6,742 bases of DNA. Source: Cohaesibacteraceae bacterium. Lineage in GTDB: Bacteria; Pseudomonadota; Alphaproteobacteria; Rhizobiales; Cohaesibacteraceae. The translations under genes and the position numbers were made by a program. This document shows, one piece after another, positions 6,704 to 6,742 of the stretch. Positions within the stretch are counted from its first letter, which is position 1; each line of letters begins with the position of its first letter. The DNA is taken from positions 11,419 to 18,160 of the forward strand of contig JAESRR010000023.1 of the NCBI GenBank assembly GCA_016764535.1, in the 5' to 3' direction. The notes beneath the pieces are model-generated. The model ran no database searches. It was given only the letters and a program-made list of their open reading frames with translations, and was not told where the DNA came from.

Positions 6704-6742
6704 GACAAACATCGACATTTATCCGATTGAAAAACGCAACAA
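6702..6742 (+). CDS. Start of a divergent gene, possibly pyridoxamine 5'-phosphate oxidase-like FMN-binding protein (partial)
   Basis: Only the first 13 codons are in the window, reading MTNIDIYPIEKRN. AGGA at 6687-6690 lies 11 nt before the ATG. The gene diverges from the MocR-type regulator across 91 bp. From memory, the N-terminus resembles a small group of flavin-nucleotide-binding split-barrel proteins (pyridoxamine 5'-phosphate oxidase-like, COG3467 type). These often begin with a YPxTxRNRxxR-like sequence and are frequently paired with MocR regulators. Thirteen residues are too few for firm assignment. The existence of the gene is better supported than its identity. Confidence 0.5.
   Translation, partial: MTNIDIYPIEKRN

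Noticed and set aside
6611..6718. 36-codon N-terminal extension of the MocR-type regulator, which would look like a membrane segment
   Set aside because: It is an AT-rich intergenic read-through that would overlap the divergent gene. MocR regulators are cytoplasmic and start near the winged helix.
1..6742. A mobile element, CRISPR array, defence island or other undescribed system
   Set aside because: All coding space is filled by recognisable conserved genes and rnpB. No transposase, integrase, spacer-repeat structure or unexplained gene longer than a few codons is visible.

Overview
The window looks like a piece of an alphaproteobacterial chromosome, most likely from the Hyphomicrobiales (Rhizobiales) or a close relative. 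The evidence is the alphaproteobacterial type-A RNase P RNA, the style of MraZ and FtsI (SVFK active-site motif, C-terminal 'PLLGVKP'-like tail), and the gene order mraZ-rsmH-ftsL-ftsI-murE with rnpB just upstream. The genus cannot be named from sequence reading alone.

Almost everything lies on the minus strand, so the window is best read from right to left. At the far right (6702-6742, plus strand) the first 13 codons of a divergent gene are visible. They resemble the N-terminus of pyridoxamine 5'-phosphate oxidase-like FMN-binding proteins. A 91-bp intergenic region with CCAAAT repeats separates it from a MocR/PdxR-type regulator (5150-6610), which joins a GntR winged helix to an aminotransferase-like PLP domain. 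This is the usual arrangement of a MocR regulator facing its target. Next comes rnpB, the catalytic RNA of RNase P (about 5088 down to 4708), with its own sigma70-like promoter just after the regulator's stop codon. A short spacer with two small hairpins leads to the start of the division and cell wall (dcw) cluster.

The dcw part is one compact run. It encodes mraZ (transcriptional regulator), rsmH (16S rRNA C1402 N4-methyltransferase), ftsL (divisome membrane protein), ftsI (septal transpeptidase, PBP3) and murE (muropeptide ligase, cut by the left edge). mraZ and rsmH overlap by 1 nt (TAATG), rsmH and ftsL by 17 nt, and ftsL and ftsI abut. ftsI and murE are 44 bp apart. No promoter or terminator is evident inside the run, so co-transcription is likely.

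Upstream of mraZ lies the clearest regulatory structure in the window: five ATGG elements at exact 10-bp intervals (4554-4599). Three read TGGGA and match the known MraZ operator design of TGGGN repeats with 5-nt spacers. This points to autoregulation of the cluster. I see no insertion sequence, CRISPR array, tRNA, prophage or defence gene. The window is mainly conserved housekeeping DNA, and I do not see evidence for an undescribed system. The two operator-like repeat arrays are the most useful leads.
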